A program made the translations under genes and the position numbers. This document shows, in pieces, positions 50,732 through 58,798 of a stretch of 64,000 bases of DNA. The notes beneath the pieces were generated by a model. It had not been told where the DNA came from. It saw only the letters and a program-made list of their open reading frames with translations, and made no database searches. The stretch comes from Paraburkholderia kirstenboschensis (lineage in GTDB: Bacteria; Pseudomonadota; Gammaproteobacteria; Burkholderiales; Burkholderiaceae), in the NCBI RefSeq assembly GCF_904848585.1, contig NZ_CAJHCR010000004.1:542132-606131 (forward strand), read 5' to 3'. Numbering within the stretch: position 1 is the first letter of the stretch; each line of letters begins with the position of its first letter.

Positions 50732-50914
50732 AATAACAGAACTTGAGATTCGACCGCGCTCACAGCGCAATCGCGATTTCTAGGTTTGAATTTGCGTTGT
50801 CGTTCGCCACTAATTGACAGCTCTCACCGCGCGCTGAGCTCTCGTGCAACTTACAGCTATGCAGGACCATTTTCCCGATGGCGGCAAAATGGTCCTTACC
50901 ATCCTGATAACGCA

Positions 50915-53203
50915 CTACTCCGCGGCGCGAGTGAGTGAGCGAACCTTGCTCCATATGGCGCAAGCTGGTTCGCCATAGACCAGCCCTAGCCCACGGACAT
51001 ACATGTCAATTGAGGAAGACGAGAGGCCAACGATCCACTGCGCTTGCTGCAGCCACTGTAACTGCACGCACCAGTAATCCCCATTCGGATTCGGATAGCC
51101 CGCTGCAGCCATGCTGGTTGTCGAAACCCTTTCCGCATCAGAAACAATACGGGCGAGCTCGATCTCGTCCGTCGATGGACAGTAGAGGAGCAACAGTTGG
51201 CTCTGCAGAAGTGCCGCACCGGCATGAACACCGCCGCGCCTTCCCTCGGCTCTCACGTTATATGCCTTACGTGCCCTAATCCAACTCCAGTGCTCACGGC
51301 TCTTCACGAATCCCAAGAGCACGCCTGTATCTGGCAGCGGTGGTGCGAGCACTCGAGTTAGCCGGTCTTGCTTTTGCTGACCATAAGCATCCTCCAGCCA
51401 GTGCCGGCCGCGCTCATGCATAGTGAGGCGGGTTGCCACGTGATCCAGCACTTCGCTGATGAATTGCCTTAGCGCCGGCACACCGCACGCGTTTCCGGTG
51501 TCAGTTGGCCGCAACACGAAGGCCCCTAACCCGGGTAAAAGTTCGTGGTATTCCGGATACCGGAGACCAACCTCTTCAGCGTCACCACCGGGATAGAGCA
51601 CGTAAGCGCCCGCCGTCCGACGGATCGCATCACGGTAGGCATGCATCTTGAGCAAGTCTGCCCGCAAGGCACGGCCGCGCTCCACACCTGCGGGCGCCTG
51701 CAAGGTCCCTGCTCCCTCCTCCTCGTCATCCAAACCGAAAACTTCTTTGACGAATTCAACTCGGTACTTGGCATCGAAATGAACAGCGATTGGTTCGAAG
51801 GTTGCTGGCTCTCCCTCGCCTGGACTGACCAGCAATGAGTAGTCCGGACGCATTGGCTTGGTCCATGAGGAATTATTTGCCGTGCTGCGTCGATAAGTCC
51901 GATTAAAGCAGAGCTCTACCTTCATACGCCGATCAAAGCGTTCTACGACCCCGGATAGAACGGTCTCCACTCCGGTACGGATGCCGACTGTAAGACTACT
52001 CGACCGCGACTGCACCAGTGGGCTCATATCAAACGTTTGTCCAACCAGCGAGGCCACCAACTGCGAAAGCTGAATGAATGCCCAATACTCATAGAGCGTT
52101 GCAACATCGCGCTGCCCCGCGCCATAGTCCTCAGGTGACGACTGCCAGGAGAGACGGGCCGCAAACTCAGTCTCTACATAGGCTCTGAAAATGTCTCGAT
52201 AGCCTTCACGTTTTTGAAGGACTTGGTCGTCGGCAGGAAATCGTGAGAGCCAGCCAACTTCAGCAAACAGTTCTTGATGAAGTAACTCTTCCAACTGCGA
52301 CGTCACCGCTGCAATTTCTCTGCGCCCCCGTGTCGTAGCGGGCGTGGCCCGCGCCTCAGCAAGTCCTCGATCGATATCCCCCAGCATCTGGCGCCAGTAC
52401 TCCAAGGCAAACTTAACGAAGCGGTTGGGCGCGGTATCGCGAGTTGCCTCGGTCCGCGTACGCGCTAGGCGAGACGGGACGGATGCGATTGGCCCTCCCG
52501 GCCAAGCCGATCGCGATCCACTCCTCGCAAACTGCCGGAGTACGTGCGAGTCCGCCCGCACCCCCGCGCCCGGTCGCACTATTTCGTGCGAGCTTTTCCA
52601 CGCGGTGTGTGGGCGGCGGATGATCTCGCGAAACGCGCCTTGGAACCTTTCGCTTTCAAACAAAGCACGCAGGAAGGTGAAACGCTGATAGAGGGTAACT
52701 GCATCGCGTGTGTCGTCGAGGTCAAAGCGTGCTTCGCTAACCGCGAACCGCTCCATCACTAACTCCGTCATCTGTTCCGCGATGTCGCGCAGCATCCAGC
52801 GGTATTCGGATGGGTACGAGAGCTTGCGGGATCGAACCTCGAGCTCCAACTCGCCCAAGGTGCGGATGCCAGCGCGTAGGACGACGCGTATGGTGCCTGT
52901 TGACAATCTAGGACGTAGACGTCCGGTCTTTCCCTCGAAGGTATCTGCTTGGAAGATCTCTTCGGGATCGGCAATCAGACTGTCGATGTCTTGTTGAATA
53001 TCTTCCCAAGCATATCGATACTCCATGCCTTCCAACAGCTCGACACTGCTCGATAAGTCAATCGATGCGGCTGTACTATCGGGAGACCAAAGCGTCGCGC
53101 CGGAAGACGACCCCTTCCGCGGCAACACCGCGATGCGCAGCCGTGCGACGACCTCCCCGGCCGGGCCGTGAAGAGGAACGGAAGCTTCTGAAACGGCACG
53201 CAC
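50915..53203 (-). CDS. McrC-like DUF2357 protein with PD-(D/E)XK nuclease domain
   Basis: A 762-residue partner of the McrB-like GTPase. The N-terminal 250 residues form the DUF2357 beta/alpha region. A PD-(D/E)XK nuclease follows with TLYEYWAF (E372), RPDYSLLV (D454) and VHFDAKYR (D477, K479), then LKMHAYRDAI. Residues 640-740 (GVLLGFVKSREHWSWIRARK onward) look like a small separate beta-rich domain, possibly EVE/PUA-like. It lies 3 bp downstream of the GTPase gene on the same strand. By analogy with McrBC it cuts modified foreign DNA under McrB control. Confidence 0.83.
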   Translation of the reverse strand: MRAVSEASVPLHGPAGEVVARLRIAVLPRKGSSSGATLWSPDSTAASIDLSSSVELLEGMEYRYAWEDIQQDIDSLIADPEEIFQADTFEGKTGRLRPRLSTGTIRVVLRAGIRTLGELELEVRSRKLSYPSEYRWMLRDIAEQMTELVMERFAVSEARFDLDDTRDAVTLYQRFTFLRALFESERFQGAFREIIRRPHTAWKSSHEIVRPGAGVRADSHVLRQFARSGSRSAWPGGPIASVPSRLARTRTEATRDTAPNRFVKFALEYWRQMLGDIDRGLAEARATPATTRGRREIAAVTSQLEELLHQELFAEVGWLSRFPADDQVLQKREGYRDIFRAYVETEFAARLSWQSSPEDYGAGQRDVATLYEYWAFIQLSQLVASLVGQTFDMSPLVQSRSSSLTVGIRTGVETVLSGVVERFDRRMKVELCFNRTYRRSTANNSSWTKPMRPDYSLLVSPGEGEPATFEPIAVHFDAKYRVEFVKEVFGLDDEEEGAGTLQAPAGVERGRALRADLLKMHAYRDAIRRTAGAYVLYPGGDAEEVGLRYPEYHELLPGLGAFVLRPTDTGNACGVPALRQFISEVLDHVATRLTMHERGRHWLEDAYGQQKQDRLTRVLAPPLPDTGVLLGFVKSREHWSWIRARKAYNVRAEGRRGGVHAGAALLQSQLLLLYCPSTDEIELARIVSDAERVSTTSMAAAGYPNPNGDYWCVQLQWLQQAQWIVGLSSSSIDMYVRGLGLVYGEPACAIWSKVRSLTRAAE

Positions 53204-53206
53204 GAA

Positions 53207-55951
53207 TTATTCCGTAAAGCTGGCGAACTGATTGGCACGCAAGCTTCGAAGCATTCGAATCGTCTTGGCGTAGGCAGCAGGGAGAGCTGCACCCAGCTCC
53301 GGTGCCTCCTCCACCATTGCCGTTGGCAGCAAGTCGTCGCTCGCGACTGCGTTGGGTAGGTCTCTGGCCAACTGCGCAAGCGCCAGCAGAGGCAGCTCCA
53401 AACGTCGGCGCGAACCATGCAATCTCGGCAATATCTTTTGGATGACAATTCGGTCCATGATCGCTCCCAGCCCTCCAATTCCTGCCTCTTCCGAGAGTGA
53501 GGCAAATCGCATTGCTTCATAGAACAATCGGTGCCCAAACTCGAGGTTGTATCGGCTCAGCAGTTCATGCAGCTGTCGCAGACGGACGGAGAGCTCGTCG
53601 GCCGCCGCGTTTGGGTGCTCTCGATGCCAGCCATCGTCTCTAGCGATGCTCAGAAGCCCTCTTACCAGTTCCTGATCTCCGGGTTCACACGGCAGAGGCT
53701 TAGCGACTTCAATCGACAGATCGTTCGAATTCACGCGAAACTCGAAAGTGTTAGCACGATCAAGTACTTTCGGCGAAAACATATATGTCGTCTCGTCGAC
53801 GTTGACCGTACCAACAATCCATAGGTTTCTTGGGAAGGCGACTCTCGGCTCCGCGCCAACACGCAGTCGCCAACAGCCATCTGCGCCCTTATGCAGGTTC
53901 GGGAGGCATGGTTGACCGGACTCCATGCCCGACAGTACGTCTGCGAAATAGCGCTCAACGTGCGCCAAGTTCATTTCGTCGAGCAACAGCAAATAGGGAT
54001 GCTGTGGGTCAGCGATGGCCTTCAAGATAAATTCCAGCGGAGCAGGAACCGCCCACGCAGGTCGCCCGTCGAGCTCCCGCTTGAGCGCATCTTCGTAGCC
54101 GAACAGTACCTCTGCGCCTGTCCAGTCTGGACGTACGGCCGCGACGTGTAGCCGATCCTTTCCCAGCCATTCGCCGAAACGTATAGCAATTTGTGTTTTA
54201 CCAGAGCCGGACAAACCCGTAAGGATGACTAGCGGCTTAGCAACCAGACTGGCGACGAAGGCTGAAACAAGTTCATCATGCTGAACTCCGAATTGCACGC
54301 CACTAGCGCGCAGAGCAGCGCCGAATGATTCGACCGCTTCGCGAAGATCGGCTCGGAGAGGAAGAGGCGTGTGGACCGGTTGCGGCTCATCCGTTTCTAA
54401 CTGTGGATTCTCGTCATCGGCGCTGAGCGCTCGATTGTAGATGTCGATAGCATCGTCCAAATCTTGTTGCAGCTCCGCCATGGGAAGAGGCTGCGTGACG
54501 TCGTAGGCGGCCCGGACGAAGGATGATCCATAACGTTCCGGCGTGCGCCCAAATCTCCCCTTGAACCAGTCTCTTACGGTCTCTACTCCCCCAAGCTCGC
54601 CCCAAGTCAGACGTGGTGTCTCCTCGTCGCTTACCCCATAACACAATACGAGTTGTTGCTGCTCTCTGAAGAACAAGAGCGAGGGATAGATGCCGTCGGT
54701 GACTGACTGTTCTCCGCCGAGAAAGGCAATCCACGGGGTCCGAGCAATGCCGCCCTTGCCAAAGCTTAGGCGAACCCTGAGGCCGCGATACTCTTTGAGG
54801 TAGCCTTGGGTTTGAAGCTCCGTTCCATTGTTGGCTTGCTTCAGGAAACGATCTAGCAGTTCGGGAATACCGCCGACAGGGTCATCTTTCGCACCGACCT
54901 CAAAACCCAAACGCCGCAATAGACGAAAAGCTGAGGACGTTTCGCCTCCGGAAAATGTAGCGCGATCTAGTGGCTCACCCGTGGCGTATTTGACTGCCAG
55001 CGACACAACTAACTTGGGCGGATAGCGCTTGCCTTCGAAGAAGAGATCGTAGCCAGTAGACTCTGCATCCTCCGACACGCCTTCTTGATCAATCTCACTC
55101 AATGCTTGCAGGATGTGCTCATCCGTTACGCCCTCCGTTGCAGCGGCGAACGTTTCACTACGCCATTCACCTTTTAACGGAGGTACGTAGTAATCCAATT
55201 GCGTCGTTCCGCGCTCCACCTCAAGGCGTTTTCGGATGGTATGCAGTTCTCGATCGAGTTGGACCGCATCCATTCGATTGACTTCGCGCCGCTCGCGCTT
55301 CGAGTAGTGTCGAACGATGGTCTTGCGGTCGTTCTTCCCGAAGATGCGCTCGAAGTCGTCTGGAAATAGTAGGAAGAGGAGCATGTGACGAAACTGCCTC
55401 GCTTCCCAATCCTGAATCTGGCGCAGCCATTCATCGAACTTCCAGCCGTCTTCCGTTAACGCAACTTGGTCGTCTGCGCTTAGCGCACGAAAGCGGCGGA
55501 GAAAGTTGATCAGGAAAACGAGTTCTCGCCACTGATTCTGATTAAAGCCCGGGCCTGCACTACCGATACCAGCGAGCACGTCATCATCCAGCCAGCGCGA
55601 ATCGGTGGGCGATGGCTCACCCGACCAGTCCCAGATCGCTTCGATAGTCTTGCGCTTGTGGGCTGCGGTCAGGCTGCTCGGGCAAAGGTACAGCAGCCAC
55701 ATCATCTCCGCGACCAGTTGCTTCGCGGGGCCTTCAACGGGGGAGAGCTGCTGTTTCAGCTTTTCCAGGTATTTACCGTCGCCAAGGTCCGGCCTTCTTA
55801 CAAAGTACTCGTCGAGTAGTTCCAGTGCCGACGACGTCCAAAGCTGCTTGCTCGTGAGGACGGAACCGCCGCCCAGCAGTGCGGCATCACGCCAATGCGC
55901 GGCCGCCTCTAGGATCCATTTCGAGTCGTCGTCCCCGCAGTATCTGCTCAT
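53207..55951 (-). CDS. McrB-like GTPase with two DNA-recognition domains
   Basis: A 914-residue protein. Residues 1-260 are helical and unassigned. Residues 275-352 (FFEGKRYPPKLVVSLAVKYA, then FSGGETSSAFRLLRRLGFEV) resemble the N-terminal head domain of ScoMcrA-type enzymes. Residues 363-505 match DUF3578/MrcB_N (YRGLRVRLSFGKGGIARTPW). The McrB AAA+ domain has Walker A GLSGSGKT (579-586), Walker B LLLLDEMN (654-661), GTVNVDE (714-720) and PKVLDRAN. It is the first gene of the restriction pair. The target modification is unknown. Confidence 0.85.
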   Translation of the reverse strand: MSRYCGDDDSKWILEAAAHWRDAALLGGGSVLTSKQLWTSSALELLDEYFVRRPDLGDGKYLEKLKQQLSPVEGPAKQLVAEMMWLLYLCPSSLTAAHKRKTIEAIWDWSGEPSPTDSRWLDDDVLAGIGSAGPGFNQNQWRELVFLINFLRRFRALSADDQVALTEDGWKFDEWLRQIQDWEARQFRHMLLFLLFPDDFERIFGKNDRKTIVRHYSKRERREVNRMDAVQLDRELHTIRKRLEVERGTTQLDYYVPPLKGEWRSETFAAATEGVTDEHILQALSEIDQEGVSEDAESTGYDLFFEGKRYPPKLVVSLAVKYATGEPLDRATFSGGETSSAFRLLRRLGFEVGAKDDPVGGIPELLDRFLKQANNGTELQTQGYLKEYRGLRVRLSFGKGGIARTPWIAFLGGEQSVTDGIYPSLLFFREQQQLVLCYGVSDEETPRLTWGELGGVETVRDWFKGRFGRTPERYGSSFVRAAYDVTQPLPMAELQQDLDDAIDIYNRALSADDENPQLETDEPQPVHTPLPLRADLREAVESFGAALRASGVQFGVQHDELVSAFVASLVAKPLVILTGLSGSGKTQIAIRFGEWLGKDRLHVAAVRPDWTGAEVLFGYEDALKRELDGRPAWAVPAPLEFILKAIADPQHPYLLLLDEMNLAHVERYFADVLSGMESGQPCLPNLHKGADGCWRLRVGAEPRVAFPRNLWIVGTVNVDETTYMFSPKVLDRANTFEFRVNSNDLSIEVAKPLPCEPGDQELVRGLLSIARDDGWHREHPNAAADELSVRLRQLHELLSRYNLEFGHRLFYEAMRFASLSEEAGIGGLGAIMDRIVIQKILPRLHGSRRRLELPLLALAQLARDLPNAVASDDLLPTAMVEEAPELGAALPAAYAKTIRMLRSLRANQFASFTE

Positions 55952-56184
55952 ATCATGCTCTCAGATTATTAGACGCGCCGACACAGACGGGCGACAATTG
56001 CCACAGTCGCGACGGCAAGCGGGAGAATACTTTAAATATGATATCGGCGGAATGAAACTCGGTGGCAGCTCTAGTGCGTAATCCCCGGTGCGGAGGAAAA
56101 TGGATCGGTAAAAATCTGCAACAGAGATATCTGTGCCGTGCCCCTGAGATGCCGCGGGGCGCGGACAGTCCGAACCATAAAAAA
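55952..56184. other. Intergenic region upstream of the McrB-like gene
   Basis: About 230 bp with no gene. It carries the presumed promoter of the restriction pair on the minus strand. It lies between that promoter and the minus-strand terminator at 56185. Confidence 0.5.
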
Positions 56185-56212
56185 GACCCGTAAGTCTCTC
56201 AACTTACGGGTC
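56185..56212 (-). terminator. Minus-strand Rho-independent terminator
   Basis: GACCCGTAAG/CTTACGGGTC is a perfect 10-bp stem with an 8-nt loop, followed on the minus strand by T6. It must end a minus-strand transcript arising between 56213 and about 56600. Confidence 0.85.
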
Positions 56213-56220
56213 CTCTATTC

Positions 56221-56367
56221 TTACGTCATGCATTTATCTAAGCAGCGGTTGTAGATGGTCGCATATCCCGAGAAACTGGCCCTTGCCAGATAAGGCTTCC
56301 CAGCCGGGGCGGATGCATAACCTAAGAAAAACGCACCCATAAGCCGAGAAATTCCGACCAAGGCCAC
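56221..56367 (-). CDS. Hidden small ORF upstream of a terminator
   Basis: A minus-strand frame is open from 56457 to a TAA at 56221, ending 8 bp before the terminator stem. The best start is a GTG at 56367, giving 48 residues: VALVGISRLMGAFFLGYASA, then GKPYLARASFSGYATIYN, then a Cys-containing end RCLDKCMT. An ATG nine codons later is an alternative. There is no strong ribosome-binding site. The N-terminal half could be a membrane helix. Alternatively the transcript is a noncoding RNA. Confidence 0.4.
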   Translation of the reverse strand: MALVGISRLMGAFFLGYASAPAGKPYLARASFSGYATIYNRCLDKCMT

Positions 56368-56610
56368 GTCAAATGCGGTGTGGTTGAAGGCCCCGAAATG
56401 AGCTCTCCCGTCAGCGGACGGCGGTCGCGCACGCGCGCGGTTTTCGAAAAACTGCGCTTAAAGTAAGGAGATTTTAGCGATTTTCGCGGGTGATGGGAAT
56501 CTGCTGGATGTGCGCCGACGACCCTTCACTCTCCCTCCTCAGGCCAGCGATTTCGCTGGTGGGTCAAGACGGCCGCTCGCGCCCGTCTCGACCCGACGTG
56601 GAGGGGCCCC

Positions 56611-56771
56611 ATGAAATCGACCCGCCTTTGTCTTGCCTGCGGCAACGCGTTCGTGGCGCTGCTGCATGTTCCCCCTCGGCGATATTGCTCCTCGAAGGCG
56701 TGCCAGCGCACCCTTCGACGCGACTCGCAGAACAACCGGCTCTGTAACGACAGCGGCTATCGCGAGAACCA
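56611..56771 (+). repeat. 161-bp direct repeat, copy A (copy B at 57329-57489)
   Basis: Counted by eye, 17 mismatches in 161 bp, same orientation, including start codon and upstream GGAGGGGCCC. It flanks the minus-strand HTH gene. Confidence 0.8.
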
Positions 56772-56865
56772 TGCATGTGATGATTCCGGTGTCGGTGTCT
56801 GGCTCAAAGTGATTCGTAGCGCGCGCTGGCCAGGTCATTCTTCGCCGGACGTCGATGCGTTATAG
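56611..56865 (+). pseudogene. Truncated cysteine-rich zinc-ribbon-like protein, copy 1
   Basis: An 84-codon frame whose first 53 codons duplicate the gene at 57329 (CLACGNAF, YCSSKACQR, LCNDSGYREN). Similarity ends abruptly at about 56771, and the remaining 31 residues are unrelated. It keeps a GGAGG ribosome-binding site, so it may still be translated, but it looks like a partial copy. Confidence 0.6.
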
Positions 56866-57230
56866 GCCTCTATTGCAGCCTCGCGGGTCGCCCAATACTC
56901 CAGCACCGATGCCTTCGTGACGAATCGGTCGCCCCCCTTTTTATCATGGAACTCCAGTTTCCCTTGCTCCAGCAGCTTCGAGACGTGCGGGCGGGACACG
57001 AATAGCAGGGTCGCCGCCTCGGCGATGGACAGGAAGTCGTCGGTATCATGCCGCCATGCGGGATGCCGGCTCAGAACGTCAACGAGTATTGCCTCCACGC
57101 CGGCGGAGAGCTCGCGCCGAACGTCGGAAGGCAGACTGGCCCCAACACGCGTGAACATCTCGTCCATACGTACGCGCGCGAGCAGCACCGCGTCGGCAAT
57201 TGATGGCGAACTTTTCCCGTCTGTCGACAT
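56835..57230 (-). CDS. Excisionase-type HTH DNA-binding protein
   Basis: A 131-residue protein. The N-terminal helical half (LLARVRMDEMFTRVGASLPS) is followed by an HTH_17/MerR-like domain: FLSIAEAATLLFVSRPHVSK, LLEQGKLEFHDKKGGDRFVT and VLEYWATREAA. The start ATG at 57230 is inside a longer open frame. Such proteins act as recombination directionality factors or as antitoxins for PIN-type toxins; neither an integrase nor a PIN gene is adjacent. It is flanked by the two direct repeats. Confidence 0.75.
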   Translation of the reverse strand: MSTDGKSSPSIADAVLLARVRMDEMFTRVGASLPSDVRRELSAGVEAILVDVLSRHPAWRHDTDDFLSIAEAATLLFVSRPHVSKLLEQGKLEFHDKKGGDRFVTKASVLEYWATREAAIEAYNASTSGEE

Positions 57231-57328
57231 ATTGGCTCCCGGGCGGGGGTAGAAATTGAGTGTAGCCCCTTTGCGAAGACACCGAAACGCCCCAGCTGCG
57301 CCCGTTGCAATCCGAACTGGAGGGGCCC

Positions 57329-57772
57329 ATGAAATCGACCCGTCTTTGTCTTGCCTGTGGCAACGCGTTCGTGCCGCTGCGGCACGTTCCCCGTCAGCAA
57401 TATTGCTCCGCGAAGGCGTGCCAGCGGGCCCGTCGACGCGACTGGCAGAGCAACAGGCTCTGTAACGACAGCGACTATCGCGACAACCAGGCGCGCGCAC
57501 AGGCGAAATGGCGCGCGGACCACTCGAGCTACTGGCGCGAATATCGAGCCGCGCATCCCGCGTATCGCGAACGCAACCGCAGTATGCAGCGGTCGCGCAA
57601 TGCGCGGCGGGACTCCCGGCCAATTGCAAAGATGAACGTCATCAGGCTTCCCCGGCCGCTGGACTCTGGCTTCTACCTGCTGTCCCACGCGGATGATGCC
57701 GGCGTTGGAAAAATGGACGCGTGGACCGTTCACATCGCTGTGCTGTCTGGACCGACAGCGCCGCCAACCTGA
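57329..57772 (+). CDS. Cysteine-rich zinc-ribbon-like protein, copy 2
   Basis: A 147-residue basic protein. It has CLACGNAF and YCSAKACQRARRRDWQ (four cysteines, likely one zinc site) followed by repeated aromatic/Arg units (YRDNQARAQAKWRADH, YWREYRAAHPAYRERNRSMQ). The last 45 residues look unrelated to that pattern. GGAGG lies 5 nt before the ATG at 57329. The function is unknown; DNA or RNA binding is plausible from composition. Confidence 0.7.
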   Translation: MKSTRLCLACGNAFVPLRHVPRQQYCSAKACQRARRRDWQSNRLCNDSDYRDNQARAQAKWRADHSSYWREYRAAHPAYRERNRSMQRSRNARRDSRPIAKMNVIRLPRPLDSGFYLLSHADDAGVGKMDAWTVHIAVLSGPTAPPT

Positions 57773-58015
57773 TTGCAAAGAGATGACCTGATACGCATTG
57801 GTGTTGGGCCTGCTACCTTTGCCTTGTCACCGTTCGCTTTCGAACGCGACCTTCTGATGTGAAGCCGCGAAGCTCGCCTACGACGCTCACTTGCGTCTGG
57901 TGCCTGCCGCGTTTCCGTGTCTGATTTGCGGGGTGGAGCATGTCATTAAAAAACGCGAATGCACCGGTCGTCGCCAGTTTGTCTGCCGGGCGCGCAGTGG
58001 AGTACCCCTCACCAC

Positions 58016-58798
58016 TCAGCCTCCCGCAATACGGTAGATTGCCTCATGAAGTGCGCCAACGAACTCGTTTAGTTTTACCATTTCCGCCTCTTCCGGGTTA
58101 TCGCCGGCCGCTTGCAAACGTTCGATTGCCCCAGAAAGCTGTCGATTGTTTTTGAACAATGCGTCCACCTGCGATATTTTCTTCAAATGGTCCCGACACA
58201 ATTGACGCCCTTGCGCTGTCAGACCTTGATATATGGCGATAGCTGCATCGTTCGTTTCCACACGGACGTAGCGAATGTGGCCGTCGAAAACGGGAAGACG
58301 CGGATGGAAGTAGTCTCCCGCTTCCGCTGGAAGGGGGTACGCCGCCGCCGTCTTGTCCAATGTCGTCCAGTTTTTATTCGTCTTCTGCTGATTGCAATCT
58401 CTGCATGCCAACGCGAGATTCCGGTAGTGCAACGAAAACTGGGGGTAATCGTCCCGCGACAGGATGTGCTCTACCGGCCGCGCATGGGCAATATTCTGAA
58501 GCCACCGACGACAATAGCAGCACCTCGTCCCTTGGAGATTCGCAAGGTGTCGTCGAAGTGCCGCAATTATCTCCGCTCCAATCGGGCGCGTCTCGCCTTT
58601 TGGATTGGGGTCCGGCTTCAAAACCGTCTGCTGTGCAAGCTGTGCCCACCGGTCCTCGCGATTTGCTCCTGAGGCCTTTTGCGCCTCAGCCCAAATCTTT
58701 CGTGCGTCATCCTGTAGATATTGGTACTTGTGCGGGCGAGCAAGAAAAGCGGCCTCTTCCTCGTCAAGCTGTTTTACTGACCGCATAGTTGTGCTCAT
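58016..58798 (-). CDS. PtuB-like HNH endonuclease
   Basis: A 260-residue HNH nuclease. C93-x2-C96 (RCCYCRRW) and C132-x2-C135 (ACRDCNQQKTN) hold the structural zinc. The catalytic beta-beta-alpha element is ARPVEHILSRDD (H111) with RNLALACRDCN (N127). This is the architecture of HNH proteins partnered with ABC-type ATPases in Septu (PtuB) and in some retrons. It overlaps the upstream ATPase stop by 4 bp (ATGA), so the two are translationally coupled. Cleavage of DNA or tRNA on command of the ATPase is expected by analogy. Confidence 0.85.
   Translation of the reverse strand: MSTTMRSVKQLDEEEAAFLARPHKYQYLQDDARKIWAEAQKASGANREDRWAQLAQQTVLKPDPNPKGETRPIGAEIIAALRRHLANLQGTRCCYCRRWLQNIAHARPVEHILSRDDYPQFSLHYRNLALACRDCNQQKTNKNWTTLDKTAAAYPLPAEAGDYFHPRLPVFDGHIRYVRVETNDAAIAIYQGLTAQGRQLCRDHLKKISQVDALFKNNRQLSGAIERLQAAGDNPEEAEMVKLNEFVGALHEAIYRIAGG

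Noticed and set aside
55605..56081. 158-codon plus-strand frame overlapping the McrB-like gene start
   Set aside because: It is mostly antisense to a clear protein-coding gene, Ser-rich and without motifs.
57858..58037. Short Cys-containing frame (PCLICGVEHVIKK) downstream of the zinc-ribbon gene
   Set aside because: It has no good start or ribosome-binding site and runs into the end of the HNH gene; possibly a remnant, but too weak to call.
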